From: Melastoma dodecandrum
Taxonomy: Eukaryota > Streptophyta > Magnoliopsida > Myrtales > Melastomataceae
DNA: 64,000 nucleotides
Assembly: GCA_029817715.1 (NCBI GenBank)
Contig: JARUPY010000310.1
Location: 186,001-250,000 of the forward strand
Direction of reading: 5' to 3'
The stretch's first letter is position 1. Each line of letters begins with the position of its first letter. Positions 60,794 to 64,000 of the stretch are shown here, one piece after another. Both the position numbers and the translations under genes were made by a program. The notes under the pieces are model-generated. The model was not told the origin of the DNA. It saw only the letters and a program-made list of their open reading frames with translations, and made no database searches.

Positions 60794-63700
60794 TCAGATA
60801 TTAGGATTACATATCCCTAATTCACTTCGTAAATATTCAAACATTTCCTTATCAAGTGGTGTGGTAAGAATATCAGCAAGTTGTTGCTTAGTATTTATAT
60901 GCTGAATCTCAACTTTCCCACTTTGTACATTATCACGTAAGAAGTGATGTCTCAACTCGATATGCTTAGATCTCGAGTGATAGACATGATTTCGTGATAA
61001 ATTTATTGCACTTGTGTTATCACACATTAATGGAATACTGTTGAAATGAAGATCATAGTCTTCAAGTTGTTGTCGCATCCATAATAACTGAGCACAGCAA
61101 CTGGCTGCTGCAACGTATTTTGCCTCAGCTGTGGATAAAGCGACTGGTGTCTGCTTCTTAGATAACCAGGAAATTAACATATTTCCCAATAATTGACAAG
61201 TACTAGAAATACTTGTTCTATCTATGTGGCATCCAGCATAGTATGCATCTAAATATCTTATGGGATCCAGCAACGATCCCCTGGGATACCATAAACCTAA
61301 GCTAACAGTCCTTGCGAGGTATCTAAATGTCCTCTTAACTGCAGCAAGGTGTGACTCTTTTGGAGCAGACTGATATCTAGCGCATAAGCATACGCTAAAC
61401 ATGATATCAGGTCTCGAAGCCATAAGATAGAGTAATGACCCTATCATGCTTCTGTATAATTTGGAATCAACTTCCTTTCCACCTTCATCCTTTTCAATCT
61501 TGGTATTACTACCGATGGGAGTCGACAAAGGTTTAACATTTTCAAGCTCAAATTTCTTGAGCAGCTGTTTGCTGTACTTTTCTTCATGGATAAAAATTCC
61601 ATCTTCAGTTTGCTTAATTTGGAGTCCAAGGAAGAAAGTGAGTTCTCCCATGAGACTCATTTCAAATTCTCCTTTCATAAAGTTAGAGAATTCGGTGCAT
61701 AGTTGTTCATTGTTTGAACCAAGTATAATGTCATCCACATATATTTGAGCGACTAAAAGATCAGCATCCGGTTTTTAAGAAACAAGGTTGTATCGATTTT
61801 TCTACGCGTATATCCCTTTGCGATAAGAAAGGAACTAAGCTTTTCGTACCATGCTCTCGGAGCTTGCTTAACCCCGTATAAAGCTTTAGATAGCCTGTAA
61901 ACATGATTGCGAAATTTTGGATCGGTGAATCCAGGAGGTTGTTCAACATAAACTTCCTCTTTTAGATCACCATTGAGGAATGCGCTTTTCACATCCATTT
62001 GAAATAACTTGAAGTCATTATAGCAAGCATACGCTAGAAGTAAGCGTATTGCTTCAAGACGCGCCACGGGAGCGAACGTTTCATCATAATCGATACCCTC
62101 TTCTTGAGAGTAACCTTTCGCTACCAGTCTGGCTTTGTTTCTCACAACATTTCCACACTCATCAAGTTTATTTCTATAAACCCATTTTGTTCCAATAATG
62201 GAACGATCATTAGGTCTAGGTACTAAGTTCCAAACTTTGTTTCTCTCAAATTGGTTCAATTCCTCTTGCATTGCGAGAATCCAGTTTGGATCATCGAGTG
62301 CATCATCAATGCCTTGAGGTTCCTTTTGAGAAATAAAAGCGGAGTGTTCACAGAACATACTTGCTGTATGTCGGGTTCGCACTCCTGTGTGTATTGATCC
62401 TATGACTTGGTCAATATGATGTCTTTTCTTATATAAAGGAGGAACACGATCCTCTATTTGTATATCCTAGAAGCCACCAGAAACATTTTCAGTGTGTGCA
62501 GCAGGCACTTGCTGTACATCTGCTACAGTGTTTCCGTTCGGATCAGCAATCGCTTGCTGTGATATTTCATTTGATACTGTTGTTGAGGATTGTGCTGCTG
62601 CTTCCACAGCATCTTCCTCCTGTGTCGGAGAATCATCAACTTTAACATTGATGGACTCTTCAACAGTTAGAGTTCTTTTATTAAAGACTCTATATGCTTT
62701 GCTTGTGAGAGAGTATCCTAAGAATATGCCCTCATCAGATCGAGCGTCAAACTTTCCGACACCATTTTTAATGGGTCTTAAGATAAAACAATTACTTCCA
62801 AATGGATGGAAGTATGAAATATTAGGCTTCCTGCCTTTATATAACTCATAGGGCGTTTTTCCTAAGGAAGGCCTTAAGTGAACTCGATTTGAGATATAAC
62901 ATGCTGTACTTACAACTTCAGCCCAAAGATTTTTAACAACCTCACTTTCCAGCAACATGGTTCTCGCCATGTCCTGTAAAGTTCTATTCTTTCGCTCTAC
63001 AACTCCGTTTTGCTGTGGAGTATATGGAGCAGAGAAATTATGGTTAATACCATATTCTTCACAGAATGAAGTGAAGTCATGGTTCTCAAATTCGGTACTA
63101 TGATCCGTTCGTATGCTTCGTAGAGAAACAACTTTCACATTTTGAAGTTGTTGGACTAAAGTTTCAAAGGTTGCAAACGTATCACTTTTGTGAGCTAAAA
63201 ATTTAACCCAAGTGAATCTGGAAAAGTCATCTACCACAACTAATCCATAACGTTTACCTCCTAGACTTTGAGTCCTTGTTGGACCAAATAAGTCCATATG
63301 AAGTAATTCAAGCGGTGCTTTGCTTGAAATCATATTTTTACTTTTAAAGGAAACCTTTGTTTGTTTGCAAATAGAACAAGCTTTGCAAAACTTGTCATTG
63401 TCAAACTTAATTTTGGGCAATCCCTTAATAGCATCTGTTCTGGCAAGTTTGGACAACAAGTCAAAGTTTGCATGTCCCAACCTTCTATGCCATAAAGTAG
63501 CCTCGTCCTTTAACAGACAAGAGACAATTTTCTCCAGCGGAGACGTTCTTAAAAGACAGGATATAGATGTTTTTCTTGCGTTTACCAATGAAGTAAGTAA
63601 TACCATCCCGTGAAACGTTACACGTCCTTTCATCGAAAGAAATATGATAACCTTTATCATACAATTGACTAATACTAATCAAATTGTGTTGGATGCCTTT

Positions 63701-64000
63701 AACATAAAGAACTCCTTCAATGGTTAGAGAGTTAGAACGGCAAATGGTCCCTTCCTTTAACCATCCCTTTTCCATTATCACCAAAGGTGACAACACCACC
63801 ATCCTGGAAAACCAGTGTGGAGAATAAGGAGACATCTCCTGACATGTACCTCGAGCAGCCACTTATCTAAGTACCATATATGGTCCTTAGCAATGGACTT
63901 GAAGCATCCCTGAAATAGAGAAAGAACTTAAGTAAGTCGTTGCTTCCATTTAACAATAGAACCATCAACTTTAGAAGTAATGCCAAGCATATCATTTCTC
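60794..64000 (-). pseudogene. SIRE-type pol, frame-broken (protease end, integrase, RT, RNase H)
   Basis: From the window end down: a protease/gag-pre-integrase region (VLYVKGIQHNLISISQLYDK, ATLWHRRLGHANFDLLSKLA), integrase (CSICKQTKVSFKSKN, LLHMDLFGPTRTQSLGG, APYTPQQNGVVERKNRTLQD), RT ([50 protein letters not shown]) and RNase H (SWLSKKQTPVALSTAEAKYV, CDNTSAINLSRN) ending at 60794. Frame shifts lie near 63850, 63500 and 61770, and a stop or shift lies between integrase and RT near 62400-62467. The integrase motif RSDHGTEFEN reads RTDHSTEFEN. The copy is inactive as written. Confidence 0.9.

Larger units (their letters stand above)
56945..64000 (-). mobile_element. SIRE-type Ty1/copia retrotransposon, truncated by the window end
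   Basis: Minus-strand element. Its 3' LTR occupies 56945-58918 (TGTTGG ... TTAACA as seen on the plus strand), preceded in the element's direction by the polypurine tract AAAAAGGGGGAGAA at 58919-58932. Above it lie a degenerate extra ORF, typical of the SIRE lineage, and a frame-broken pol. Gag and the 5' LTR are beyond the window. Confidence 0.85.

Overview
This is nuclear DNA of a flowering plant, very probably a eudicot. It carries spliced plant genes (R2R3-MYB, nucleolin, ARF GTPase, two subtilases, a PIP-type signalling-peptide precursor) in AT-rich DNA crowded with plant transposon families: Ty1/copia including SIRE, Ty3/gypsy Tat type, MULE, hAT and TRIM. I cannot name the species.

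Layout. 0.5-1.7 kb: intronless MYB44/73-type gene (minus). 4.9-10.7 kb: many-exon nucleolin (minus), head-to-head across 350 bp with a five-exon ARF GTPase (plus, 11.0-12.0 kb). 12.2-15.1 and 22.9-25.9 kb: two subtilase genes (minus) of one subfamily; the first has several single-base frame breaks in homopolymers, the second reads intact. Between them lie a TRIM-like remnant and a Tat-type LTR fragment. 26.5-38.7 kb: a transposon nest in which a Tat-type LTR was hit by a hAT-like element (8-bp target duplication), which was hit by a MULE (220-bp TIRs, 9-bp duplication); further along, the same LTR was hit by a second Tat-type LTR (5-bp duplication). A broken copy of the 3' end of the second subtilase follows at 38.9-39.1 kb.

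39.9-56.3 kb: copia fragments and two copies of a PIP-like peptide precursor gene, one intact (41.3 kb) and one with a premature stop and a lost promoter (54.4 kb). Between the two copies lies the most striking object in the window, an 8.66-kb unit at 44962-53624. It holds a nearly complete pararetrovirus (Caulimoviridae-like) gene set: a coat-like ORF with zinc knuckle, a movement-like/protease/RT/RNase H ORF, a two-knuckle basic ORF, a further ORF, a promoter and leader, and a tRNA-Met primer site. The unit is bounded by terminal inverted repeats that start at its very ends and by an 8-bp direct repeat, as in a DNA transposon.

56.9-64.0 kb: a minus-strand SIRE-type copia element with 3' LTR, a degenerate extra ORF and frame-broken pol, running off the window end.

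The host genes form no pathway with each other. The nucleolin/ARF pair may share a promoter; its telo-box and site II motifs fit ribosome-biogenesis control. All exon chains were read by eye from splice signals and frame continuity, with no alignment or expression data.
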